64,000 nucleotides of DNA from Pomphorhynchus laevis (Eukaryota; Acanthocephala; Palaeacanthocephala; Echinorhynchida; Pomphorhynchidae). The stretch covers positions 104,017-168,016 of the forward strand of contig WNNJ02000818.1 of the NCBI GenBank assembly GCA_012934845.2, given 5' to 3'. The notes under the pieces were generated by a model that was given only the letters and a program-made list of their open reading frames with translations, did not search any database and had not been told where the DNA came from. This document shows positions 11,864 to 22,517 of this stretch, one piece after another. Position numbers and translations under genes: made by a program. Each line of letters opens with the position of its first letter. The first letter of the stretch is position 1.

Positions 11864-12178
11864 GGACCTGAGACAGATAAAATACTAAAATGGATAGCAG
11901 CCAAATCTGCTGATCGTAATAAGCTTGCATACAGCGAATGTATTTCTAGGCTGAAATCAAAAATCAGTCGCCATTGCAGTTAGTGCATCGGTTTGTATAC
12001 GTGCTACAAGGCTTAGAATAAACGAACAAGCACAGTATTATCAAACATAGTAAAAGATGGGCAAGCGTCTAAGATTTACATCAATGACTGATCAAAAAGC
12101 AAACAAATTTAAGGATATTATGTGTATTTGTTGTTTATTTTTATATTAAAAACTGGTATTTAAAAAAAAGAAAAAAAA
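11864..12178 (+). mobile_element. Lineage-C RLE element, 5'-truncated 3' end, inside Naiad A1
   Basis: A 315-bp insertion flanked by the 14-bp target duplication ATATTTATACCCTT (11850-11863 and 12179-12192), ending in an A-rich tail. Allowing one frameshift, it encodes GPETDKILKWIAAKS, LKSKIS and AIAVSASVCIRATRLRI. This aligns with the C-terminus of the element at 53280-56688 (GPRALKLLKDIAS, LKRKISFSIARASSLCLR). The insertion point in the Naiad is the same as for that element. Orientation is antisense to the Naiad. Confidence 0.85.
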
Positions 12179-12464
12179 ATATTTATACCCTTTTGATAGC
12201 AGCTTTCTTAATTCACAATTTTCAATTAATTCTAGATTATGGGTACATATATGTTCATTTATTTTATCAAAACTAAGACTTTTACAATTGCATTCTGTTT
12301 CCATTATGTCTCTAATATTATTGTTACATATTGATTTTAATTTTTTATTATATTTACAAATTTTTTGTTCTAATGGTGGTAGGAGTTTATACCTTATTTT
12401 AGGAATATATTTACTAATATCTGACCCTATTATTTCTTTTCATTTAGAATTATTTAAAAGTCTG

Positions 12465-12509
12465 GCTATCTATACATTTATTAATGAAGTTAATAAATGT
12501 ATAGATAGC
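12465..12509. repeat. 18-bp inverted repeat in Naiad A1 linker
   Basis: GCTATCTATACATTTATT and its exact complement, separated by 9 nt. It looks like a local inverted duplication; copies of part of the arm recur at about 12552-12575. Confidence 0.85.
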
Positions 12510-12607
12510 ATTATAAATGTATAGATAACATGTATTGTATAAATGTATATATGTTATCTATACATTTATTAATGAAGTTTAATGGTTAATGTATATTTTA
12601 TATTGTT

Positions 12608-12623
12608 ATTATTAACATTTATT
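12608..12623 (+). repeat. Target site duplication of RTE (left)
   Basis: ATTATTAACATTTATT, repeated exactly at 15803-15818. It fixes the RTE boundaries at 12624-15802. Confidence 0.93.
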
Positions 12624-15600
12624 AGTGGTGCGGTCCGTTCATCCTCGTGGTGCCACTGGATAACGCTTACTCTCTGTGAGCGTGAACCAAACGCGGACCT
12701 TACCGACGACAGGCATGCGGCAGCCGGTCGGGAAAACAATTGTCGCAACCATCAAACCATGAGAAAGTTTAATCAAAATGCCATTACTAAGGCGTCCTCT
12801 GTAGACGACGCGTTCAGGAGGTGCCATCCGACCTGTTCGAAAAATTCACGAGGATGTGCGATCAGACAAGACCCGGTCTGTTCGGCAAATAAGCGAGGGT
12901 TCACGACGGAAGGTCGACGCCGAGACGCAAGTGATCTGGCCCAATCATACGTACGAGTTGCAACGCTCAACGTAGGAACACTGACGGGTAAATCTCGAGA
13001 AATTGCAGCTGACCTAAAGAGGAGAAAGATTGACATTCTTGCAATACAAGAGACTAAATGGAAGGGCGGAAAAGCCAAGGAAATTGGAGACGGATACAAA
13101 CTGTATTATATGGGAACTGAGACAGCACGAAACGGAGTAGCCATTGTCGTAGCAGAGAGACTCAGAGACCAAGTGTGCGAAGTGACGCGATACACTGGGA
13201 GGTTGATGAAGATTAAGCTGGCATTATGCGAAACGACCGTACACTACTTCTCTGTGTACGCTCCTCAAACAGGATGCACAGATGAAGAGAAGCTGGACTT
13301 CTGGGAAATGCTAGATGAAAAGATGGCAGAAGTCCCCGAAGAAGACTATGTGATCATAGCCGGTGATATGAATGCCCATGTTGGACAGACGGATGAGAGT
13401 GAATGTCACGGTGGATATGGCATAGGTGAGAAGAACGCAGAAGGGGAACAACTACTGGAGTTTGCAACTACGCACAACCTCACCATCACCAACACCAACT
13501 TCACAAAAAGGCCGAGCCACCTGTACACATATTACCATGGAACGGGCTCACAAATCAGGAAGTCGCAAATTGATTTTGTCCTGGTGAGGCGAAAACACAA
13601 GAAGACGGTGCTAGACACAAAGGTCATTCCATCAGAGACCACAGCGACTCAACATAAGCCACTGATATGTGACCTGAAAATTGAAGTCCCCCGTAAACCG
13701 AGGCCAGAACAAACAAAGACGAGCCGAATCAAGTGGTGGAAACTGAGGGAAGAAGACACAGTTGGAACAAAGGCAAAGCTGGCCCGGATAAGACTACCTA
13801 GCATACATGGAGTACAGGACACCTGGACCGCGTTGCGCTGCACGATCCACCTAGCTGCAAAGCACATACTCGGATCCACCAAGCCATGTCAAAAATACAT
13901 CGACAAAGAAACTTGGTTTTGGACAGAAGAGGTCAAAGACGCAGTGAAGGCAAAGAAAAATTCATACAAGGCTCTCCGGATAGCACAAACGCAGGAGAAC
14001 AAAGATGAATATCACCGAGCGAAAAAGAAAGCAAGGAAACAAGTGGCTATTGCTAGGAGTAACCACCTAGATAACCTCTACCAAAAGCTCGACACTCGAG
14101 AAGGAGAAAAAGGCGTGTACCGACTAGCCCGTTCAAGACGGAAGAAGGCAGCAGACATCGAGAAGTTCCATGGTATCAGCAATGAGCAGGGAAAACTCAT
14201 TATACACCCACAAGACGTGCTGGAGAGATGGAGAAGATATTTTGAAGCCATCTTTACAGAAGAGTTTGAACATCCACCAATACCAGAGGGGACTCCAAAT
14301 CACACACAAGTCGATCCACTCAATGGTGCAGAGGTCAGAGAGGCAATGATGAAGATGAAGCAAGGTAAAGCCAACGGACCCGATGATTTAGCGGTGGACT
14401 TCTGGAGAATCAATCCGGATGAGTGGACACCATGGCTAACTAATTTTCTCCAGAAGATTGTTGACGCAAAAGAGGTGCCAGAAGACTGGAGTCGAAGCAT
14501 AACTATCCCAATCTGGAAGCAGAAAGGAAGCCCAGCAGATTGTGAAAACTACCGCCCAATTCGTCTTCTCAGTCACACCATGAAAATCTTCGAGAGAGTG
14601 CTCGACAAGAGAATCCGTGACTCCGTCAAACTAAGTGTCAACCAGGCAGGCTTTGTGCGCAACTGTGGAGCCATCGATGCAATACACTCAGCCAGACTAC
14701 TCCTTGAAAAGCACAGAGAGAAGAAGCATCCCCTCCATGTAGCTTTTCTGGACCTTGAGAAAGCGTTCGACAGAGTACCTCATAAGCTTATATGGTACGC
14801 TTTGAGACGCAGAAAAGTACCGGAGGAATTGATCGAATGGGTGAAGATGTTGTACAAAGGAACGACGAGCAATGTGCTAACAGCAGCGGGAAAATCCAGA
14901 GAATTTCCAATCTCAGTCGGTGTGCACCAAGGATCTGCACTCTCCCCATTACTATTCATCATAGTTATGGACGTGATTACGAAAGACCTTCTAAGACAAG
15001 CACCATGGACCATCCTGTATGCCGACGATGTTATGCTGGTATCTAAATACAAACATGACCTCGAGCAACAAGTTCAGCAATGGCACGATCGCCTGGCACA
15101 GTTTGGGTTGAAACTGAACAGAGCCAAAACAGAGTACATGACGACGAACCAGAACGAAGATGTAAGCATATCAGTTAATGGCGTGCTTCTGCCAAAGACA
15201 ACTGCGTTCAAATATCTGGGATCAGTCATCTCCAGCACAGGAGGAGTGGCAAAAGACGTCACCACTCGCATCAACGCAAGCTGGACAAAATGGAGAGCAG
15301 CCACTGGAGTTTTGTGCGACAAACGCATGCCAGACAAACTCAAATCGAAGTTCTACAGAAGCGTAATACGGCCTGTAGCAATGTACGGTGCTGAGTGCTG
15401 GGCAATGACAGCAGAAGCAGAACGTAAGCTTGGATGCATGGAAACCAAAATGCTAAGGTGGATCGCAGGAAAGACTCGCCTAGATCATATCCGTAACGAA
15501 GACATCCGCAAGCGATTTGGCGTAGCACCCATAGCAGACAAACTGAGAGAATCAAGGCTGCGATGGTATGGACATGTAATGAGGGCAGACGTGAACACAT

Positions 15601-15802
15601 TAGCGCAGGCACCATTTCAAATCGAGGTCGACGGAAAGAGACCAATAGGAAGACCACAGAAAAGATGGATGGATACCCTTCTTAAGGACATGCAAATGGT
15701 CGGACTCACGCCCAAAGACGTAGCAAAGAAGGCATTTTGGCGTCAACGATCGTGGCAAGCGGACCCCGTCATACGGGATAAACGCTAAGAAGAAGAAGAA
15801 GA
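12624..15802 (+). mobile_element. Full-length RTE-clade non-LTR retrotransposon
   Basis: A 3179-bp element bounded by a 16-bp target duplication, antisense inside a Naiad. It encodes one protein with an apurinic-type endonuclease followed by RT, then a 3' end made almost only of AAG/GAA repeats right after the stop, as is typical of RTE elements. There is no poly(A). The uninterrupted frame suggests recent activity. Confidence 0.93.
12759..15788 (+). CDS. RTE endonuclease/reverse transcriptase
   Basis: The protein is about 1009 residues from the first in-element ATG at 12759. The open frame runs back to an ATG at 12582, but that lies outside the target duplication, so its first 14 codons are Naiad DNA. 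The N-terminal endonuclease has VATLNVGTLTG, AIQETKW, VYAPQTG, IIAGDMNAHVG, IDFVLV and ATQHKPL. RT motifs follow: PIWKQKGSPADCENYRPI, NQAGF, FLDLEKAFDRVP, VHQGSALSPLLF, ILYADDVMLV and KYLGSVI. The C-terminus has RLRWYGHVMR and GRPQKRWMD, common in RTE. The protein nicks target DNA and copies its RNA at the nick. No missing catalytic residue is seen. Confidence 0.93.
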   Translation: MRKFNQNAITKASSVDDAFRRCHPTCSKNSRGCAIRQDPVCSANKRGFTTEGRRRDASDLAQSYVRVATLNVGTLTGKSREIAADLKRRKIDILAIQETKWKGGKAKEIGDGYKLYYMGTETARNGVAIVVAERLRDQVCEVTRYTGRLMKIKLALCETTVHYFSVYAPQTGCTDEEKLDFWEMLDEKMAEVPEEDYVIIAGDMNAHVGQTDESECHGGYGIGEKNAEGEQLLEFATTHNLTITNTNFTKRPSHLYTYYHGTGSQIRKSQIDFVLVRRKHKKTVLDTKVIPSETTATQHKPLICDLKIEVPRKPRPEQTKTSRIKWWKLREEDTVGTKAKLARIRLPSIHGVQDTWTALRCTIHLAAKHILGSTKPCQKYIDKETWFWTEEVKDAVKAKKNSYKALRIAQTQENKDEYHRAKKKARKQVAIARSNHLDNLYQKLDTREGEKGVYRLARSRRKKAADIEKFHGISNEQGKLIIHPQDVLERWRRYFEAIFTEEFEHPPIPEGTPNHTQVDPLNGAEVREAMMKMKQGKANGPDDLAVDFWRINPDEWTPWLTNFLQKIVDAKEVPEDWSRSITIPIWKQKGSPADCENYRPIRLLSHTMKIFERVLDKRIRDSVKLSVNQAGFVRNCGAIDAIHSARLLLEKHREKKHPLHVAFLDLEKAFDRVPHKLIWYALRRRKVPEELIEWVKMLYKGTTSNVLTAAGKSREFPISVGVHQGSALSPLLFIIVMDVITKDLLRQAPWTILYADDVMLVSKYKHDLEQQVQQWHDRLAQFGLKLNRAKTEYMTTNQNEDVSISVNGVLLPKTTAFKYLGSVISSTGGVAKDVTTRINASWTKWRAATGVLCDKRMPDKLKSKFYRSVIRPVAMYGAECWAMTAEAERKLGCMETKMLRWIAGKTRLDHIRNEDIRKRFGVAPIADKLRESRLRWYGHVMRADVNTLAQAPFQIEVDGKRPIGRPQKRWMDTLLKDMQMVGLTPKDVAKKAFWRQRSWQADPVIRDKR

Positions 15803-16557
15803 ATTATTAACATTTATTGTACGATTATAGTATTTTGTGTTACAATAACTGTCTATTATACAACTTAGCATATAATAGTCGTTAATTAATTTTTGATTTA
15901 TTGAAGATATGATATCTTTAGAAAAACTTCTTATATTTACATAAAGATCTTTTAGCTTATTATCTCTTAAAAGTTGTTTTAATATTTCTAATTGTTCATT
16001 TATATACATATCTTTTTTAATATTTTTAACTCTATTTTTCTTATTCCTTTTATCACCATGACTTCTTGGTTTGCGTTTAACCGGATTATTATAATATAGT
16101 TGTTTATTATGTATTATACTACTTCTGCCAATTCCTTGTACCACGTCATTCAATCCTAATGGGTACATGGAATTAAGCGTTTTAATCCAAAAATCTTCTT
16201 TTTCTAATAGTTTTTGATTTAATATTGATATGTTTTCTTCGATAATATGTTCTAAAATAAATAATTTACAGTTTTTAATATCATGTCCTATTAATCTCAT
16301 ATGTTTATGAAATATAGTTTTACTATTATGCTGTATATTATATATGTGTTGCCTAAACCTAGTTTTTAACATTTGATATGTTTTTCCTTATATATTGCAA
16401 TCCACATGTACATTGTATTAGATACACTACACCTACTTACAATACAATTATTATTATTTATAACATCACAAACTATACAATTTTTTCTGTTACATTTAAA
16501 AGATCTAAAATTGAAATCATTAGTACTTACGTATTTTTCCAATATGGTTGAGTACAT

Positions 16558-16924
16558 GTAACTTTTAAGTCATAATTTTTAACGTTGCTTTTTCGGTGTC
16601 GCCACCTAGTTTAGTTGACTCAGACTAAACTTACAACGGGCCATCCAGCAGCATCTGACAGGGGGCTGCCCTGCTTAAGGCGGTTGCAGGCTGGAACAAG
16701 ATCTATAAAGATCTACCACCTTCACTCCACGCGCTACGTGACCTGGCTGTTGGTCATTACCTGGTCTCTTAAACATGATCACGTGAAGCAGTTTACATTT
16801 TAAAGTGTAAACACCTTGGGATGCAAACTTCTCCCTTTTTTAGAAACTAATAATTCATCAAACTTGTTTGAAAATAAGAAAAAATAAGAGTAAAGTCGTA
16901 ACCAATAATACATAGTTTCAGTAT
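16558..16924. other. Unassigned segment with a less AT-rich core
   Basis: About 16590-16790 is clearly richer in GC than its surroundings and carries no convincing ORF. It adjoins the nuclease end of Naiad A1 and could be its 5' untranslated part or another insertion. I cannot identify it. Confidence 0.4.
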
Positions 16925-17779
16925 TTCTGACAGAGGTCAAATTTCATCAGAGGAAATACGTCAGATTATATCAGAGAAAATACGTCAGCGCGTAATTGGC
17001 TACGCTTCTATGCTGGTTCGAGAAATATGGGACAAAACCGTTTTACATAGCTGTTCTTCCTGAAGACCTCTAATCTTTATTCTGATACATGTTATATTGT
17101 CTATATATTTATTTATATTGTCAAGGAATATCAATTCCTTGTCATTGCTTGTTTTAACCTGTTTCATTAAAACTTTTCATAATAGTTGATGCAGTGGTAA
17201 TGCAACAGCTTGGGTTGAGAAATAGGGGCCGAAACCTGATAGCATAGCAGTTCCTCTTGATGACCTCTAATTCTTATTCTGATACATCGTCTATTATTTA
17301 TTAGTTAATTCATAAAAAATATTTAAACTTTTATTTTATATTTTAATTTTAAATTTTAACTGTATATTAGTTATATAATATATTGAATAAAATTATTTAA
17401 TTATTTATAATTATTTATTTATTATTTTATTATGTTATTTATATAACATATTATAATATATTACTATATTTAATCTATAAATAATTTAATATACGTAGAC
17501 ACAGTTACCTGATCTGATTTGATTTCACTTTTTACACAATTTTAACTCTGAATATTGAATCGCTGTACAGGATATAAAATTTATAAATCAACACAATGTT
17601 ATAAAAAATAAATTTAAACTATTAAACAAAAAATCAGAGGAAATATCAACATGAATTTGGCATGCTAATGACGTCATTAGTATCATTAGCATGTTGTATC
17701 GAGGGACAGGATCTGAAACATGATAACATCACAGTTTCTCTTAATGACTTTTAATCTTTATTCCTATAATATATTTTCA
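16925..17779 (+). mobile_element. Cluster of Naiad terminal remnants
   Basis: Three partial plus-strand Naiad ends. 16925-17100 has TCAGAGGAAATACGTCA and a GACCTCTAATC box. 17180-17525 has GGGGCCGAAACCTGATAGCA, GATGACCTCTAATTC and the ACGTAGACACAGTTACCTGA boundary. 17560-17779 carries another partial end with ATCAGAGGAAATATCA and CATTAGCATG. Confidence 0.7.
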
Positions 17780-18632
17780 GATACTTGCAAAAGTCTATTA
17801 CAGAAATCTATTTACTCTATCAAGCTGATAGAAGTTTGAGGATACTATATCCGTATTAAGAATATCGTATAATATATTATAAGTTCAAACTCTATTTTGA
17901 AATGTCGCCTTGCGTCGTCGAATGAAGATTTCGCAAATTGTGCAGTAAATTATATAGCGCTAAAATTTTGTAAATATGAGATTTGAATATTTATCTACCA
18001 GCGAGCATTAATTTAAAGTATTTGTATGAATTTGAAAGTAGAAGAATAACATTTAAACCAATTATAATGATGGTATGTCTAAGATACGAGCTAAAATTGT
18101 GGAAGATGTTTTTTGAGCACGACAAAGAAACCTTTTTAAATATGCCCATTTAATTTTATCAATGGGTTCAATACATTGATAATAAAATACATTAATAATA
18201 AATATTAATACATTTATACATCTCAGTACATTAATAATAAAATCCATTAAATCTGTGGATTTTATCGAAGAATACCAATAAAATCAATTAATTTTCCCAT
18301 CAAAATTATATTTCTATAATTTTAACGAGTCAATTTTATTATCACACTTACTAGCTGCAACATAAAAGTAAATTCGAATTTAAATTAGATAGTTTTAAAA
18401 GAACAAAGAAGAAAATATTTCCATATTTTTAAAGTACTATATTTCGATAGATCACGCTATCATCAAGATTAAATTAAAAGTTTCACAAAAATGTCTATTT
18501 GTACTATTTAATTTAAATATAAAAGATAATTATCAGATTCGTAAATTCATTAATAAATACTGTAGGCATCTGCATTTCTTTTGTCAGAAATGACCCCCTT
18601 TTAATTTCTGAAATATAGTGGGTTGTAATTTA
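17780..18632. repeat. Duplicated block, copy 2 (at intron start)
   Basis: Near-identical to 3711-4365, with about 200 bp more. It begins within 6 bp of the AGL splice donor at 18637, so it may be original intron sequence, and copy 1 a duplicate near the other end of the same 13.4-kb intron. Confidence 0.9.
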
Positions 18633-18637
18633 CAAAC

Positions 18638-18715
18638 CTTGCGCCAACTCCTGCTCCAAGTAAATTTGGTATTAATCCATGTCGAAGACACTGTCCATAA
18701 GATAGAATTATGAAG
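18638..18715 (-). CDS. AGL: AGL exon
   Basis: 78-nt exon (1 nt, 25 codons, 2 nt). It encodes FIILSYGQCLRHGLIPNLLG AGVGA. RHGLIPNLLG is invariant in debranching enzymes. Donor AG/GTTTGT is a weaker site than the others. The next intron is 13.4 kb, the largest in the window, and begins with a duplicated block (17780-18632). Confidence 0.95.
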
Positions 18716-18765
18716 CTTTGAAACACATTTAATTTAAGATAAGAAAGTAATTGTAATGTACATAC

Positions 18766-18868
18766 CGAGCTTCGTTGTGTCTACCAGTAAGAAGGAGTAA
18801 TCCACGCAAAGAGATAAATGTATCTCTACCCCAGTTTCTAAATGCTCCAGTGCTAAAATGCCTTAATC
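18766..18868 (-). CDS. AGL: AGL exon with GRDTFI motif
   Basis: 103-nt exon (2 nt, 33 codons, 2 nt). It encodes [20 protein letters not shown] and [13 protein letters not shown]. This is the highly conserved entry to the amylo-1,6-glucosidase domain (HFSSGIFRCWGRDTFI in vertebrates). A 50-bp intron follows. Confidence 0.96.
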
Positions 18869-18991
18869 CTAAAACACGATATTCTTGAAATATCTATCCA
18901 GAACTTTGTTATTTGATAAATAAAGGAATATTAAAATTAAAAACTACATGGTATCACTAGAACTTTTGAAAAATACAAAAACAAGAAGGAT

Positions 18992-19006
18992 TAATTGTTT
19001 AACATG
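18992..19006 (+). repeat. Target site duplication (left) of lineage-B element
   Basis: TAATTGTTTAACATG, repeated exactly at 22473-22487. Together they bracket a 3466-bp insertion in an AGL intron that would otherwise be about 170 bp. Confidence 0.8.
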
Positions 19007-22000
19007 CTTGTAAATAGTTGATAATAATCCATTATTGATGAAGAATTATTGGAGCGTGGTAACAAAATTGGGAAAATTTCATTTTATATTTCGCTAACCG
19101 CTGTTAGCATCTTCAAATGCTTACAGTCCTAATTGATTACAATTCTTGAAAATGACGAAAATTACAATTCGATCACAATTAGAGTGCAATTTAGAAAATC
19201 AAAATGTATATGTCAGAGGTTGAGAAAAGAATTTTCCACCACTCTTAACCCTCATCAGGTCGGGGCGTCGACTTCGAACGGCATAGAACTCATCATTCAT
19301 GAGGCAAAACTCAAAAACCACGTGCAAATTAATAATTCAGATTGGGTGTGGCTAAAGGTTGACGTACACAATGCCTTTAATTCACTAAGTCGTGGTGTAA
19401 TTATTCAAGCCGTCGGTTGTCAATTTCCAAAGTGCTCAGCGTGGGTACGTTGGTGTTATGAACGACTTTCGCATTTACGTATTATAGGTCAGGAATCCTT
19501 AAATTCAATATGCGGAGTCCAACAAGGTGACCCTCTTGGACCCGACTTGTTCTCGTTTTCAATTCAATCGACTATATAGAGTATAAATTCAATTGATGAT
19601 ATTGAGTTTAATAAATAATACTTGGACGATGGATTAATCATTGGGTCGGCACGATCCATTATCAAAGTCTTGTCCCAGTTATCTAATGCATTTGGTAGTG
19701 TTAACTTGCAACTCAATTGGTGGAAAACTGAGATAATAGGACAACGGGAAGCTATTCAATTTGTACAATCGCATTTCTCTGAATTTATGGCCTTGAACGA
19801 AACCATGAATTTTGTTCTACTTGGATCACCAATCGGAAGTCCAGAATTCACTGCTTCTCATCTTGAATATATGATTCTGCCGGGATTAATGAGAGATCTT
19901 GACTTGCTTTCAGAAATTTCCGATCCGCAGATTGTTTACCTGCTTTTGCGACACTGCGCGTCAGTCTCCCGTATTAACCATTTAATGCGAACAATCAATC
20001 CGTCTTCTATACACTCTGCTTTAAAACAGTTTGATTAAGCCGTAACCAACGTCCTTAACGAAGTGATAGGATTAGACTAGATTCACCCTCACAAGTTCAA
20101 GCAAACCTTCCATTGCGGATGGGCGGATTCGGAATGCGAAGTTTTCTAGTCCATGCTCCTGTTGCGTATGTAGCCAACATCGCAAATGTTGCGAGTACCT
20201 TGAGTATGAATTCGTCTTCTTTCCCGGGATATTCACAAACTTTTAAGACGTTAACCCGCCACTATCCGGAAGAACTCGTTACGGATAACAGTGATCGCTC
20301 AGCAATCTTATCTCAATTTGGTTAGGGACGAGAATTAACCAAGAGTTGGGCTTTCGTTTAATTGAAACGCCATCCTTTTTTGAAAAATCACGACTCCTAG
20401 CTGTATGTTGTCCTCACGCAAACGCATGGTTGAATGCTACACCCTCAACAATTAAGTCACTGAACATGCCTCCTGCCGAATTTCGTATCTTGATAAATAT
20501 GTGGTTGGGAATTCCAATATCAAAAAACCATATAAATGCAGACGATGCTTTAAAGATGCTGACAATTACGGATTTCACGGCCTTACTTTTTAATTAGGAG
20601 GATACCCAGGGATACGTCATAACGGAGTAAGAGATAAAGTATTCCATGCAGCCGAGGCAGCAGGTTTACATGTTGAGCGTGAAGTTTTATATCTTGTCAG
20701 GGGTTTAAGAGAACGGCCAGCTGATATCCTCCTACACGGCGACCCACACGAAACAATTGACTTCGCTGTTTCAAACCCTCAGCAGTTATTTTCATGATTA
20801 TCTTAATTTATTCATGATTTACATGAATAAATCAAGCACGGAGGCTACTTACGTCGCGGAAGAGTACGCAATTCGCGTTAAATAACGAAAATACTGACAT
20901 CCCATGGAGGAAAATGGTTACATTTTTACCCCTGCAGCTGTTGAGACCTATGGGGGATTGAATATTGGCAGACGACGTCTTATCTGTAGAATAGCGCGCG
21001 ACCTTGCAGCTCGTCGAAACATCCCTTATTCACGGGTAGCTGAGGAATTATTTCAGCAAATATCGATCGCGCTAATGAGAGGGAATGCCAAGGCTCTCCT
21101 GAAGAGCCTCTCCGATGATGACAACGGCTGGAATAGAGTGTCTATTGATTGCAATGAGGATCCTCAATATCGACTTTTTTCACTGCACCCATCAACATCC
21201 ATTATTGACGGATCCAACCAACAAATATTGCTGCAACAGGGAAATGAACAGAATTGCAGTAGTGAGGAACTAGAAATTTCAAATCTAGTTGGAATTTAGG
21301 TACACGCCCTTACCGATAATTTCGGAAATTTTGTAATTCCGTGTTGTGCGAGCGAGTGACAAGCGACTGTCTAGTAAGTACTTGGATAAATCCGAGGAAT
21401 ACTTGTGGTTTGGCTCACAAAAGCGGGGAACGTTTAACAACGTGACAGCATACAGAGATCCAAGCAAATAAAAAAGTTTTTTTTTTCGCTCAGTACAAAA
21501 TATCTGTGAAAAATATATATATACAAACGGAGAAACCAAGTTTCTTTCTTAACACCATCACGCGATTTCTCTTCTGCCTCGATATGTTTGTGCTTCATGT
21601 CCAAAAGCAACATGCCGGCAGCGAGAACCGAAGATGTAGTCGACAACAAGGCGAATCTATCGACAAGCAACAATCTGATATGATGCGGATAAGATTGGTC
21701 GAAACAAGAAAAGTCAAAGAAAAATCGATTTTGTCATCATGGCCCACCTAGGAAACATGTTCTTCCAACGAATTTAACCGGCACTAGAGCCGAATAAAAT
21801 ATCTATCTTCGTCCTATGAAACGTGCAACCCCGAAGGACCAGCTATAAAGGGCTCGATGCTTCCAACTTTAGCGTCAGTGAACAGATCAAAACAATCCAG
21901 CAACGAGCAACAGCGACCGCGAGAAATTGCGACGGGCAGGCCAGCAAACTTATTGGCCATCGGAGACAATCGAGAAATGCGAAATATTAGCGCAATGCTA

Positions 22001-22472
22001 ATATGCTCTAATATTAGCCTTTTTACAGAGGTAGAAAGCGAATGGGTTGATGTCGCGATCATTAATCGGCCCAACTTATCCTTCTCAAGGTCGGAGAGTC
22101 ACTTTTTCGAAAACGGTGCTGAAAATTCAAAAATGGGGTATTCACATGAGGATCTAAGCAGGGAAGATAATTCCCCGTCTTTGAATGGTTGTCACGTTTC
22201 TGTAGCTGCCGAGCGTTGTCTACAGCAAGGAGATAGCCGCGATTGGCACGGTGAGGCGGGCACTCCTCTTAATATGGAGTCGCGTAAAGACGCAGAATTT
22301 TCAGACAACGAGGGCATCTACTGCACTGTTCGTGTAGACGACGGGCTGCATGAGGATTTACACTGACATAGAATGTTAGATTTAGATAATTAGAAAATTA
22401 CAATTAGATTGTAATTTTCTGAAGATGCTAAATATCAAATAAAATTTTCTCTCTTTTTTGATCTAGCTTCAA
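19007..22472 (+). mobile_element. Lineage-B RLE non-LTR retrotransposon, decayed
   Basis: Plus strand. RT: HQVGASTSNGIELIIHEAK, LKVDVHNAFNSLSRG, GVQQGDPLGPDLF (19240-19579), then DDGLIIGS, the second half of YxDD (19626-19649), and LLGSPIGSPEF. Then LGIPISKNHI (20505-20530), and a C-terminal nuclease region with IRHNGVRDKVFHAAEAAG and ERPADIL (20600-20790). The final part has AVETYGGLNIGRR and LMRGNAKALLKSL (20904-21299). Several frameshifts and stops break it, including one just upstream of DD, and it lacks the N-terminus. A 15-bp target duplication flanks it. The two outer ends are imperfect inverted repeats related to the fold-back element at 5611-5767. Confidence 0.75.
21300..22400 (+). 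other. Long tail of the lineage-B insertion, with unidentified 169-codon frame
   Basis: This part follows the RLE C-terminus. A frame at 21857-22366 encodes an acidic, S/N-rich protein (VESEWVDVAIINRPNLSFS is the most structured stretch). I do not recognise it. It may be untranslated sequence of the element or a further insertion. Confidence 0.3.
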
Positions 22473-22517
22473 TAATTGTTTAACATGTTATCAAGTAATG
22501 ACGTTCACGAAAAATAC

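Larger units (their letters stand above)
10723..16557 (-). mobile_element. Naiad copy A1, N-terminal GIY-YIG Penelope-like element with nested insertions
   Basis: Minus strand, in order: a Cys cluster (CNRKNCIVC) and GIY-YIG nuclease with frameshifts (VVYLIQCTCGLQYI, FRQHIYNIQHN, FWIKTLNSMYPLGLND; 16557-16170); a basic linker (16080-15820); the CxC linker ETECNCKSLS with HICTHNLELIENCELRKLL (about 12300-12195); RT fingers (LNNNNDKNKIYNSLYNNL, 11860-11750; DNYIITTIDKASNNFVFICK and LYWNPKLHKNP, 11733-11062); and the start of the palm with FRYIDDICIFNSNN (10975-10725). The nuclease-first order with a CxC linker is that described for Naiads. The copy is split by an RTE (12624-15802), an RLE piece (11864-12178) and the tandem array. 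Inactive. Confidence 0.88.

Noticed and set aside
12582-12623. Start of the RTE protein at the first ATG of the frame
   Set aside because: It lies outside the element, upstream of the 16-bp target duplication.
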